The notes under the pieces: generated by a model
The model's input: the letters and a program-made list of their open reading frames with translations, nothing else
Told to the model about the DNA's origin: nothing
Database searches by the model: none
From: Bhargavaea ginsengi
Lineage (GTDB): Bacteria > Bacillota > Bacilli > Bacillales_A > Planococcaceae
DNA length: 64,000 nucleotides
Reading direction: 5' to 3'
Assembly: GCF_900109165.1 (NCBI RefSeq)
Contig: NZ_FNZF01000001.1
Coordinates: 983,376 to 1,047,375, forward strand
In this document: positions 43,594 through 51,893 of the stretch, one piece after another
Layout: each line of letters begins with the position of its first letter
Numbering within the stretch: the first letter of the stretch is position 1
Program-made: the position numbers and the translations under genes

Positions 43594-44825
43594 GATTCCG
43601 CCCCTTCCCGGTTCAAGAAGCGCAGTGCCGCTTCCCGGTAGATTGCGGTCGTTTCGGCGAGCTCCTCGATATCCACGTATTCGTCAATCTGGTGCGGGAT
43701 GTCCCGGTCACCCGCGCCGATCGTCACGATCGGGACACCGTGTACGTGGAGGAAAGTGCCGTCTGTCGCGCCCGGTACGCCGTTGTAGACCGGCTCCTTC
43801 CCCGTCACATGCTGCACCGCATCATAGATCGCCTGCACGACCGGCTCATCCTTGGACGTCGATGTAGCCGGGCGGTCATCGAGAATAGTCAGTTCACAGT
43901 TAAAGTCAGGGTCTTCCGCCTTCAGGTTTTCGATAATGGCATCGATCTTACCTCGGAGCCCGGCGTGGTCCTGCGCGGGCACGGTCCGGATATCAAGCGT
44001 CATCCGGCAATGATCCGGGATGACATTGATCTGCGCGTCCCCCTTGACCGGCGCCTGCAGAATCGTCGGCGTAATCGACGGCCATTTCAGGTACGGGTCC
44101 TCTCCCAGCCGTTCCTGCTCCGCCTTCTCCAGCTTTTCGAGTTCGACGATCAGGCGGGCCATCCGCCAGTTCGGGTTGATCCCGCTCCAGGAAATCGCAC
44201 CGTGGGCCATCTTCCCATACATGTCGACCTGGATGCGCATCGCGCCGCGCTGGGCGATGCAGACGTTGTTTTCCTCCGGCTCGCAGATGATGGCGCCGTC
44301 GACACCGTCCGCCCAGCCCTTTTTGATAAAGTCCTTGATGCCGATCATCATGCCTTCCTCGTCGCACGGAATGCAAAGGATGATTTTTCCGCGGAATTCT
44401 TCTCCGTCCTGAAGAAGCGAGTGGACGGCGGTGATCATGCAGGCCAGGTTGCCCTTCGTATCATTCGTGCCCCGTCCGTACATGCGGCCGCCGATGATTT
44501 CAGCGCCGAACGGATCATGGGTCCAGGCCTCCCGGTTCCCTTCCGTCACGACATCGGTATGCCCTTCGAATAGCAGTGTCGGACCCGGTTTGCCGGAGTC
44601 CACGATCCCGATGACATTCGGCCTCCCGGGAACCACTTCCTCCACATGTGTCTCGATGGCATAGCTGCGGAGCACATCGGCCACATAGTTCGCGACCTTT
44701 TCTTCATTGCCGCCGGGGATTCCCTCGCCTCGGTAGACGCTTTCGATCCGGACGAGCTCCTGCGTCAGCCGGATGACCGCCTCGCGGTCTCTCAGATAAG
44801 TCACGCTTCTCATATCGGTTGTCAT
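43590..44825 (-). CDS. M20-family deacylase (ArgE/DapE-like)
   Basis: 411 residues. Metal ligands in LLFEGHTDVVTEG, the bridging Asp in GRMYGRGTNDTKGNLACMI, IPCDEEGMMIGIKDF and the C-terminal His in GVPGATDGTFLHVHGVP. The family hydrolyses N-acyl amino acids or dipeptide-like amides. AAAGGGGAGATTGC precedes the ATG. It overlaps the symporter gene upstream and the dehydrogenase gene downstream by four bases each, so it is tightly coupled to substrate uptake. Confidence 0.9.
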   Translation of the reverse strand: MTTDMRSVTYLRDREAVIRLTQELVRIESVYRGEGIPGGNEEKVANYVADVLRSYAIETHVEEVVPGRPNVIGIVDSGKPGPTLLFEGHTDVVTEGNREAWTHDPFGAEIIGGRMYGRGTNDTKGNLACMITAVHSLLQDGEEFRGKIILCIPCDEEGMMIGIKDFIKKGWADGVDGAIICEPEENNVCIAQRGAMRIQVDMYGKMAHGAISWSGINPNWRMARLIVELEKLEKAEQERLGEDPYLKWPSITPTILQAPVKGDAQINVIPDHCRMTLDIRTVPAQDHAGLRGKIDAIIENLKAEDPDFNCELTILDDRPATSTSKDEPVVQAIYDAVQHVTGKEPVYNGVPGATDGTFLHVHGVPIVTIGAGDRDIPHQIDEYVDIEELAETTAIYREAALRFLNREGAES

Positions 44826-46297
44826 GCAATCTCCCCTTTTTTGATGCGTTCATAGTTGTAGGCTTCCTGCTTCATGATCAGGCTGAAGATGATAAAGGCG
44901 ATGAATGACAGGAGAACCGGCAGCGTCACAGTATGCACACCAAACAAATTTCCGTTCGCCCCGTTATAAAAGTGGATGGCGATATAACTGCCGATGCCTG
45001 TGATCATCGAGGCGATTGCCCCGTACTTATTGGCATAACTCCAGTAGAGCCCGAGAACAATCGGCCAAATAAATGCTGCCTCGAGTCCGCCGAACGCAAA
45101 CAGGTTCAGGAAGATGAGCAGATCAGGTGGATCGAGCGCCAGGATATAGACGATGATTCCCAGAACAGCCGTTACCCCGAAGCTCGCACGCTTGATTGCC
45201 TTTATGCTGGCGTCCGGCTTGATATAGTTCAGATAGACGTCCTTCACGACAGTCGAGGAAACGAGGATCAAAAGCGAGTCGACTGTGGACATGATGGCTG
45301 CCATCGGCGCTGCAAGCACAATCCCTGCCAGCCAGGCCGGCAGGACGTCCATCGCTATCAGTGGAATGACCTTGTCCCCGACATCGATGCCCGGGATGAT
45401 CGGCCTCGCAAACACACCGATCAGGTGCATGTTCAGCATGATGACTCCGGTGACGACCGTGCCGATGATCAGCGCACGGTGCATGGACTTGGAGCTTTTG
45501 TAGGACATCGAGCGGACCGCAATCTGCGGAAGTCCTACGACGCCAACACCGACCAGGATCCAGAAGGAAGATACGTAAGCTTTTCCGAGATTCCCGTCCG
45601 CCCCGAACGGCGTGACAAGGTTCGGGTTTTCTGAGATAAGATCATTGATGATGTTCGTTACGCCACCACCCGCGATGATGACACCCGCAAGAAGGACCAT
45701 CGTGCCGACGACCATGACGGCCCCCTGCACCGCATCCGTCACGGCGACCGCACGGAATCCGCCGATGGTCACGTAAACAAGAACCGATATGGCAAAGATG
45801 AAGAGCGCCGCGTGATAGCTCATCCCTGTGAGCGACTCAACCAGGCGCGCCCCGCCGATCCACTGGGCAGCCATGGCCGAAAACAGGAAGATGATGATTG
45901 CTGCCGCGGAAAGGATCACGACCGGCCCGCTGTTGTAGCGGGCCTTCAGGAAGTCGACGAGCGTGAGCGCCTGATACCGGCGCGCCATGATTGCAAATTT
46001 CTTTCCCAGAATCATCAAGACAAAATAACCCGTAACGATCTGCGACATTGCAAGGAGCACCCAGCCGAAGCCCATCGTGTAGGCCGTGCCCGGGCCGCCA
46101 AGGAAACTCGATGCACTGCCGTAAGTCGCGACCATCGTCATCGCGAGCACAAAGCCGCCGAGTTCACGGCCGCCCAGGAAGTAATCCTGCAGGAAGTCCC
46201 CGCCTGAAACCTTGGCTCCCTTCCGGCTGGACCAGATTCCTATGAAGAAAATGATAACCAGGAAAACGAGGAGCGGAATGATGACTTCCCAATTCAT
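44822..46297 (-). CDS. SSS-family symporter (PanF-like)
   Basis: 491 residues, thirteen hydrophobic segments. Helix 2 reads TMVATYGSASSFLGGPGTAY, helix 8 VLAAPMAAIMSTVDSLLILVSS with the Na+-site Ser pair, and the ending EAYNYERIKKGE is basic. It and the preceding small gene form the same pair as E. coli YhdT-PanF (sodium/pantothenate symporter). Given that pantothenate contains beta-alanine and that an amidase-like M20 enzyme follows, a pantothenate-like or acyl-amino acid substrate is possible, but unproven. Confidence 0.88.
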   Translation of the reverse strand: MNWEVIIPLLVFLVIIFFIGIWSSRKGAKVSGGDFLQDYFLGGRELGGFVLAMTMVATYGSASSFLGGPGTAYTMGFGWVLLAMSQIVTGYFVLMILGKKFAIMARRYQALTLVDFLKARYNSGPVVILSAAAIIIFLFSAMAAQWIGGARLVESLTGMSYHAALFIFAISVLVYVTIGGFRAVAVTDAVQGAVMVVGTMVLLAGVIIAGGGVTNIINDLISENPNLVTPFGADGNLGKAYVSSFWILVGVGVVGLPQIAVRSMSYKSSKSMHRALIIGTVVTGVIMLNMHLIGVFARPIIPGIDVGDKVIPLIAMDVLPAWLAGIVLAAPMAAIMSTVDSLLILVSSTVVKDVYLNYIKPDASIKAIKRASFGVTAVLGIIVYILALDPPDLLIFLNLFAFGGLEAAFIWPIVLGLYWSYANKYGAIASMITGIGSYIAIHFYNGANGNLFGVHTVTLPVLLSFIAFIIFSLIMKQEAYNYERIKKGEIA

Positions 46298-46572
46298 CGC
46301 AATTCCTCCTCTTCCTCAAACGGAACTTCTTTAAAGAACACTTTTACGACAAAAATGACCAGTGCCGTGATCAGGAGGAACCCGACCACGCAACTGTAGA
46401 AGAACCAGTCCGGCATGCCCAATATGTATGAATACTCCTCTACCGGCCTCGACCCCATCCCGTAGGCGAATCCGAACCACCAGACAAAATTAAGCAGCGC
46501 AAGTCCGCAGCCGATCAGTGCCTCCCGGTTGGCGACCTTAAACCGCCAGTCTGTTTTATCTTTGTTCTCCAT
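46294..46572 (-). CDS. Small membrane partner of the PanF-like symporter (YhdT/DUF997-like)
   Basis: 92 residues from ATG 46572, preceded by AAGGGGGAAC; an earlier frame start lacks a site. Two hydrophobic helices (about 20-40 and 58-82) with NFVWWFGFAYGMGSRPVEEY and YILGMPDWFFYSCVVG between, a DUF997 pattern, and an acidic C-terminus EEEEEL. DUF997 proteins are encoded immediately before panF in many bacteria. It is first in the operon under the control region at 46717-46783. Confidence 0.85.
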   Translation of the reverse strand: MENKDKTDWRFKVANREALIGCGLALLNFVWWFGFAYGMGSRPVEEYSYILGMPDWFFYSCVVGFLLITALVIFVVKVFFKEVPFEEEEELR

Positions 46573-46716
46573 GCTGTTCCCCCTTCCCCAATCCACTTCT
46601 GAACCCGGCCGGATTGGATTTTAATTGAATGTATGTAGATTCTACTTAATTTTCTGTCCCATCAAAAGGGACCCCCCACACTTCCTCGTGCCATTCCTGC
46701 CTTCTTTTAATACTAT

Positions 46717-46783
46717 AGAATCGAATATTCTGATTCGCCTGACTATGTGTCGAAAAATGTTGTCCTTCATTTGACAATGTGTC
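46717..46783 (-). promoter_or_regulatory. Composite control region of the 46.6-40.0 kb operon
   Basis: Two operator copies 32 bases apart: GACTATGTGTC (46741-46751) and ATTTGACAATGTGTC (46769-46783), the latter identical to the first 15 bases of the palindrome at 29826. They are followed toward the gene by AGAATCGAATATTCT (46717-46731, inverted repeat) and, on the minus strand, TATAGT as a likely -10 without a good -35, as expected for an activator-dependent promoter. Confidence 0.65.
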
Positions 46784-46848
46784 CAGGTGTAGTTCTGAAA
46801 CCGGAAAATATTGCTTTGTAGCAGGAAACAGCAAAATTATACAAAGTA

Positions 46849-46857
46849 TGCTATAAT
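46849..46857 (+). promoter_or_regulatory. Extended -10 promoter of the DUF2187 gene
   Basis: TGCTATAAT: a consensus -10 with TGn extension; no good -35. Start expected near 46864, giving a leader of about 105 bases. Confidence 0.6.
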
Positions 46858-46970
46858 GATAGTGGACAACCTGTCTGGAGGGTCGGCAATCTCGCCGCCC
46901 CCGTACTCGCGCTTGGGATCAGACCCGGGCTTTTTCTTTTTTATCGAGAATTTCAAAGGGGTGAATGAGG

Positions 46971-47195
46971 ATGGCTTTTCCTGCCAAGCAGAAGGAGCAG
47001 TCGCCGTTTGTCGCGGCACGTAAAGTGGGCGAGGTAATTTCTTTCGTCCGCAATGACCATGAGGTGATCGGGAAGATCGAAAAAATCCTCGAAAACTCGG
47101 TCATCGTGCAGATCACGAAAGATGACGCCGAAGCGATTGGTGTGCCGTCCGACCGCACCGTCGTGTCGCACAAGAACTATCACGTCTTTGAGTAA
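46971..47195 (+). CDS. DUF2187 (YkvS-like) protein
   Basis: 74 residues from ATG 46971, nine bases from AAAGGGG; the ATG at 46965 is too close. After a short polar N-terminus the sequence KVGEVISFVRNDHEVIGKIEK and VIVQITKDDAE, TVVSHKNYHVFE matches the small beta-barrel DUF2187 family (B. subtilis YkvS), of unknown function. It has its own promoter, a structured leader and a terminator, so it is a stand-alone gene. Confidence 0.85.
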   Translation: MAFPAKQKEQSPFVAARKVGEVISFVRNDHEVIGKIEKILENSVIVQITKDDAEAIGVPSDRTVVSHKNYHVFE

Positions 47196-47203
47196 GTTTA
47201 CAG

Positions 47204-47251
47204 AAAAACAGCGCGCCGCTGCCCGTTATGGGCAGGCGGCGCGCTGTTTTT
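47204..47251. terminator. Bidirectional terminator
   Basis: AAAAACAGCGCGCCGC and GCGGCGCGCTGTTTTT flank an inner GCCC/GGGC stem, between convergent genes. Confidence 0.92.
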
Positions 47252-47254
47252 GTT

Positions 47255-48253
47255 TCAGCCGAACATAGCTACATAGGCGTAGACAACCCCCGCCAGTACG
47301 ACCGAACCGATCAGACAGGCGGCGAACGGCCTGAATCCGGCTTTCCGGAACGCCTGGAAGCTTACACCGAGGCCGATGCCCGCCATCGCCATAGCCAGCA
47401 GGAGATAGGCGAGGTCGACAATTCGCGCGGCGACGGCTTCCGGTACGATCCCTGTCGTATGGATCGCGCTGACGGCGAGGAAGCCGACGATAAACCACGG
47501 AATGGGAAGCTCGCGGAACGTCAGACGTTTCCCCTGTTCTCCTTCCTTCCGCATCTTGCGGGCTGCATAAATGCCGATACCAGCGGCGACAAAGACGAGA
47601 AGGACCACACGAGTCAGCTTGACGACGAGTGCATAGTCGAGCGCTTCTGCGCCCGCCGCGTCCCCGGCAGCGACGACGTTTGCAATCTCATGCAGCGAAC
47701 CTCCGGCAAACAGGCCGTACTGCTTTTCCGTCAGGCCCATGACCGGGTGCAGGAGCGCATAGGCGAATGTGAACAGCGTCCCCACGATTGAAATGATCGC
47801 TACGCTCACCGCGGTTTCCTCCGGCTTGGACTTGACCTGAGAAGAAACCGCGCCGATCGCGGCCGCTCCGCAGATGCCTGTGCCGGCCGCGGTGAGGAAC
47901 CCGATCGACGGGTCGGACTTCAGGAGCTTTGCCGCACCCCAGACCGCACCGATTCCGACAGCCACACTGATTGCCGCAAGCCCGAAAGCGGTCCAGCCGG
48001 CCTCCGCAAGATCTCCGAGGTGCAGCCGCATCCCAAGCAGGATAATGCCCGCCCGGAGCAGCTTTTTCGAAGCGAATTTAAGTCCGGAACCCCATTCGTC
48101 CCTTACGGGGAGAAATGTATTCCACAGCATGCCGAGCAGGATCGCAAACACAAGCGGCCCGATCAGCGAAATATAAGGGAGTCCGGCCGCCAGCTCCGCG
48201 ATGACCGCAAGCAGGAGCGTCAGGCCGATTCCTGTCCAGAATCCTTTATTCAT
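47255..48253 (-). CDS. YeiH-family putative sulfate exporter (UPF0324)
   Basis: 332 residues from ATG 48253 with GGAAAGGGGC upstream. Ten or so hydrophobic helices; family motifs GMLWNTFLPVRDEWGSGLKFASKKLLR is represented at residues 40-65 and LHEIANVVAAGDAAGAEALD near 205. YeiH/UPF0324 proteins are annotated as sulfate exporters on limited evidence. The gene is divergent from a LysR regulator, the same arrangement as yeiE-yeiH in enterobacteria, and fits the window's sulfur theme. Confidence 0.88.
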   Translation of the reverse strand: MNKGFWTGIGLTLLLAVIAELAAGLPYISLIGPLVFAILLGMLWNTFLPVRDEWGSGLKFASKKLLRAGIILLGMRLHLGDLAEAGWTAFGLAAISVAVGIGAVWGAAKLLKSDPSIGFLTAAGTGICGAAAIGAVSSQVKSKPEETAVSVAIISIVGTLFTFAYALLHPVMGLTEKQYGLFAGGSLHEIANVVAAGDAAGAEALDYALVVKLTRVVLLVFVAAGIGIYAARKMRKEGEQGKRLTFRELPIPWFIVGFLAVSAIHTTGIVPEAVAARIVDLAYLLLAMAMAGIGLGVSFQAFRKAGFRPFAACLIGSVVLAGVVYAYVAMFG

Positions 48254-48359
48254 CAATGGTGCCCCTTTCCTTACGTCCATTATAGGCTTCAGGCGTCAAT
48301 CATTAAAATGAATCTTTATAATAGAATCAATCAGAAAACGTAATGGAAGGAGTGGGGAT

Positions 48360-49241
48360 GTGCTTCTGGAACAACTAAAGACCTTCACGGAAGTAGCTGA
48401 GCGCAAGAATTTCACGAAAGCCGGAGAGGCACTGAACCTTGCCCAGCCGACGGTAAGCCTGCACATCCGGCAGCTGGAAGAAGAATTCGGAACGCCGCTA
48501 TTTATCCGGTCAAGAAAGCAGTTCAGCATCACGCCGGCCGGACGGCTGCTTTATGAGAAAGCCAGACAGCTGCTGGCGCTTGCGGAGGAAACGAAGGAAG
48601 ACATGATGCGGCAAAGCGGCGAGCTCACCGGCACGCTGACCATCGCTGCCAGCTACACGATCGGCGAATACGTGCTCCCCCGCCTGCTGGAAGATCTGCT
48701 CGCCGCGCATCCGAAGCTGGAAGTTATCATCTCCATCAGCAATACCGAGGAGGTCGAGGCCAAAGTGCGCGAGTTCCGGTGCGATGTCGGCTGCATCGAG
48801 GGTACCGTGCGGCTCGACGGGCTTACCGCCGTCCCGTTCATGGAAGACGAGCTGATCGTCGTCTGCGGCACCGGCCATCCGCTTGCCCGCATGGCAGACG
48901 TCTCTCCCGAGGACCTTCAGCAGGCGCGCTGGATCACCCGCGAGGAAGGGTCCGGAACGAGGGAGCACACCGACCACCTTCTCCGCTCCCTCGGACATGT
49001 AAAGCCCGGGAGGATGATTATCGGATCGAACGGCGGCGTCATCCAGGCGGTCGTCGCAGGACTCGGCATCGCCGCCGTGTCCGTCCATGCCGCCAAGGAC
49101 GGCATAGAGACCGGCCGGCTCGTGCAGCTGGATGCCCATCTGCCTCCCCAAAAGCGGACGTTCTCCATTCTGCATGCACCGGCGATGGCTGGCCACGCAG
49201 CGGTAGCCGCATTTCTGAAGGAGGTAGCCGGAAGGAAATAA
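48360..49241 (+). CDS. LysR-family transcriptional regulator
   Basis: 293 residues from GTG 48360 with GGAAGGAGTGG upstream. N-terminal HTH KNFTKAGEALNLAQPTVSLH with IRQLEEEFGTPLFIRS, then the effector-binding domain in two lobes (TLTIAASYTIGEYVLPRLL, VPFMEDELIVVCGTGHPLAR). It is most like the CysL/YeiE group that responds to sulfur compounds. Divergent from yeiH over about 106 bases, so it most likely controls that gene and itself. Confidence 0.9.
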   Translation: MLLEQLKTFTEVAERKNFTKAGEALNLAQPTVSLHIRQLEEEFGTPLFIRSRKQFSITPAGRLLYEKARQLLALAEETKEDMMRQSGELTGTLTIAASYTIGEYVLPRLLEDLLAAHPKLEVIISISNTEEVEAKVREFRCDVGCIEGTVRLDGLTAVPFMEDELIVVCGTGHPLARMADVSPEDLQQARWITREEGSGTREHTDHLLRSLGHVKPGRMIIGSNGGVIQAVVAGLGIAAVSVHAAKDGIETGRLVQLDAHLPPQKRTFSILHAPAMAGHAAVAAFLKEVAGRK

Positions 49242-49284
49242 AGGGGTATCCGGCGAATCGGACAGATATCAAAGGAGGCCATCC

Positions 49285-49950
49285 ATGAACCGTTACCTGC
49301 TTCCCTCGCTGATCGCCGTATTCGGTATCGCCTATATCTTCTTTATCCCGCCGGAGCCTGTCGGTTTCAAGATCCTGATGAAGCTGATCCCGATGGCGCT
49401 AATTATCCTGTTCGCCGTCATGCAGCATGACCGGATGCCGGCCGGATATAAGATAGTCGTCACCACCGGCCTGGCCGTCTGCATGGTCGCCGACGGCGTC
49501 ATCTACTGGTTTATCGCCGGGCTCGTCACGTTCCTTATCGGCCATCTGTTTTACATCGCCGCGTTCCGGCGTGCTGCCGTGCGTCCGATGCCCAAGGCGG
49601 CGGGCAGCGCACTGGTCCTCTATGGCCTGGTCATGGCCGGCATCGTCGCGGGGCCGCTTCTTCTGGACGGAGACCTGCTCGGCCTGGCAGTCATCGCCTA
49701 CATCGTAGTCATTTTGACGATGGGCTGGACCGCGGTCCGAACCGGGAACGCATACGCCATCGCAGGCGCCCTGCTGTTCATCTTCTCCGATTCGGTGCTC
49801 GCAATCGACCGCTTCACCATCCCGCTCGCCGGCCGTGATGCGCTCGTCATGGTGCCGTATTATGCCGCACAATTCCTGATTGCCGCAAGCATCGCCCGGC
49901 GTCCTGCCAAGAAACTGGCCGCTCGGGATCATGAACGTGCGCTAGCCTAA
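49285..49950 (+). CDS. YhhN-family (lysoplasmalogenase-like) membrane protein
   Basis: 221 residues with eight hydrophobic helices. The family pattern is visible in KILMKLIPMALIILFAV, DGVIYWFIAGLVTFLIGHLF and FIFSDSVLAIDRF near the end, where the conserved Ser-Asp sits. Relatives (TMEM86) hydrolyse the vinyl-ether of lysoplasmalogens; in bacteria without plasmalogens the role is unclear. AAAGGAGGCCATCC precedes the ATG. It follows the LysR gene by 43 bases and may be co-transcribed with it. Confidence 0.87.
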   Translation: MNRYLLPSLIAVFGIAYIFFIPPEPVGFKILMKLIPMALIILFAVMQHDRMPAGYKIVVTTGLAVCMVADGVIYWFIAGLVTFLIGHLFYIAAFRRAAVRPMPKAAGSALVLYGLVMAGIVAGPLLLDGDLLGLAVIAYIVVILTMGWTAVRTGNAYAIAGALLFIFSDSVLAIDRFTIPLAGRDALVMVPYYAAQFLIAASIARRPAKKLAARDHERALA

Positions 49951-50081
49951 TGTCATCCCGGAAGCCGAATGTGTAATCTCACCGGGGCATCATGATCTTT
50001 TCCCGCACGCTCCCTCTCCCAAGTAAGAAGTGCTAAAATGGTACTATTCGGAATTCATCCTACACCAAGGGGGAACGTGCA

Positions 50082-51308
50082 ATGAAAGAAAAGCTGATCG
50101 AGCGACTCGTGCGCTATGCGAAGATCGACACACAATCCAATGAGGCCAGCACCACGACACCTTCTACAGAAGGCCAGTGGGACCTGCTTCGCCTGCTCGA
50201 GAAAGAAATGTCGGAAATTGGCCTGACCGAGATTACGCTGGACGAAAACGGCTACCTGTTCGGTACGCTCCCGGCGAACACCGACAAGGACCTTCCGGTG
50301 ATCGGATTCCTCGCCCATGTCGATACGGCGACGGACTACACGGGCAAGAACGTCAGCCCGCAGCGCCTCGACAACTACGACGGATCCGACATCAAACTGA
50401 ACGAAACTACCGTCATGGCCAAATCCGTGTTCCCGCAGCTGGAAAACTACAAGGGCCACACGCTCATCACAACAGACGGCACGACGCTTCTCGGCGCCGA
50501 CAACAAGGCCGGCATCGCAGAGATCATGACCGCGATGGAATACCTCGCGCAAAACCCGGACATCAAACACGGCAAGCTCCGCGTGGCCTTCTCGCCGGAC
50601 GAGGAAATCGGACGCGGCCCGCACAAGTTCGACGTCGAAGCGTTCGGCGCGGACTACGCCTACACGATGGACGGCGGCCCGCTCGGGGAGCTCCAGTACG
50701 AAAGCTTTAATGCGGCCGCAGCCAAAGTGACGTTCAATGGCACGAACATCCACCCGGGCTCCGCAAAGGACAAGATGGTCAACTCGATCCTCATCGCCCA
50801 TGAGTTCCAGGCAGCGATGCCGGCGGATGAGATTCCGCAGAAAACCGATGATTACGAAGGCTTCATCCACCTCATGTACGTGGACGGATCGGTCGAGAAG
50901 ACCACGCTCTCCTACATCATCCGCGACCACAGCCGCGAAAAGTTTGAGTCGAAAAAGCAGCTGCTTGAAGAAACAGCCGCCAAGCTGAACAATCAGTGCG
51001 GCGATGGCACGGTCGAACTTGAGCTGAACGACCAGTACTACAACATGGCGGAAAAAATCGAGCCGGTCATGCATATTGTCGATATCGCATCCGACGCCTT
51101 CAAGAACCTCGGCATCGAACCGAACATCATCCCGGTCCGCGGCGGCACGGACGGCTCGCAGCTGTCCTATATGGGCCTGCCGACGCCGAACATCTTCACA
51201 GGCGGCGAGAACTTCCATGGCAAGTATGAATTCATCTCCGCCGACAACATGGAAAAAGCGTCGAATGTCATTATCGAGATGGTGAAGCTGTACGAAGAGC
51301 GCGCGTAA
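50082..51308 (+). CDS. pepT: Peptidase T (tripeptide aminopeptidase)
   Basis: 408 residues, full length. Zinc ligands in [12 protein letters not shown], the bridging Asp in [16 protein letters not shown], catalytic Glu pair in [16 protein letters not shown], and the PepT-specific [14 protein letters not shown] and [17 protein letters not shown]-terminal His in [11 protein letters not shown]. It removes the N-terminal residue from tripeptides in the cytoplasm. AAGGGGGAACGTGC precedes the ATG. Single gene followed by a terminator about 130 bases downstream. Confidence 0.96.
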   Translation: MKEKLIERLVRYAKIDTQSNEASTTTPSTEGQWDLLRLLEKEMSEIGLTEITLDENGYLFGTLPANTDKDLPVIGFLAHVDTATDYTGKNVSPQRLDNYDGSDIKLNETTVMAKSVFPQLENYKGHTLITTDGTTLLGADNKAGIAEIMTAMEYLAQNPDIKHGKLRVAFSPDEEIGRGPHKFDVEAFGADYAYTMDGGPLGELQYESFNAAAAKVTFNGTNIHPGSAKDKMVNSILIAHEFQAAMPADEIPQKTDDYEGFIHLMYVDGSVEKTTLSYIIRDHSREKFESKKQLLEETAAKLNNQCGDGTVELELNDQYYNMAEKIEPVMHIVDIASDAFKNLGIEPNIIPVRGGTDGSQLSYMGLPTPNIFTGGENFHGKYEFISADNMEKASNVIIEMVKLYEERA

Positions 51309-51440
51309 GGGGGGCGGAGATCACGCTTGGCATCCTCGCCTCGCGGAATCGCCGTCATCATCATTGGCATGTCGCTGCACAGTTTTCGGACCATGCTTGA
51401 GAAGCGAAAATCCATCGCCAAGCTTCATAGCACAAATGGC

Positions 51441-51475
51441 AAAGGACCGCTCCGATCATTTCGGAGCGGTCCTTT
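51441..51475. terminator. Bidirectional terminator
   Basis: AAAGGACCGCTCCGA and TCGGAGCGGTCCTTT around a 5-base loop, between pepT and the convergent NUDIX gene. Confidence 0.88.
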
Positions 51476-51488
51476 GACGTTTGTGGAT

Positions 51489-51893
51489 TCACCTGGCTTG
51501 AGAGGTTGCTGCTTCCTCAAAAAGAGACAGCAGGAACGGCAGATCTTCCGGAAAGGAAAGTGCCAGGCCATCAATCTCAGCAGCCGCTTTCCAGGCGATT
51601 TCATGAATCAGACCGTCCGGATCACAGATCTCCATGCAGCCTCCGGTCACCTCCACTTCGAAATACTGTACCTCAACCGCCCCATCCGCCTTCACGAATA
51701 GCGGCCGGACAACCGCTCCCACGTACCCGGTTTCTTCTTTCAGCTCACGGAGGCAGCAAGATTCGAATGTTTCCCCTGATTCCTTCCCTCCGGATGGCAC
51801 AGCCCACTTCTTCTCCTCTTCAGGTGTTCCCTGAAGCACCATCAGGAGCCGTCCTTCTTCATCCAAACAGATCGCCGCCGCTCCCTGCCACAT
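51489..51893 (-). CDS. NUDIX hydrolase
   Basis: 134 residues. Nudix box with the full G-x5-E-x7-RE-x2-EE-x-G spacing in GGKESGETFESCCLRELKEE followed by TGYVG, about residues 36-60. N-terminus WQGAAAICLDEEGRLLMVLQG. It hydrolyses a nucleoside diphosphate linked to another moiety; substrate unknown. Its ATG overlaps the stop of the membrane peptidase gene by one base (TAATG), so it is translated from the same mRNA. Confidence 0.92.
   Translation of the reverse strand: MWQGAAAICLDEEGRLLMVLQGTPEEEKKWAVPSGGKESGETFESCCLRELKEETGYVGAVVRPLFVKADGAVEVQYFEVEVTGGCMEICDPDGLIHEIAWKAAAEIDGLALSFPEDLPFLLSLFEEAATSQAR

Larger units (their letters stand above)
46573..46970. other. 398-base divergent control region
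   Basis: Between the symporter operon (minus) and the DUF2187 gene (plus). It holds the operator pair at 46717-46783, a plus-strand promoter at 46849-46857 and about 100 bases of leader with a GC-rich potential stem and T-run (46884-46942). No gene is visible in it. Confidence 0.6.
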
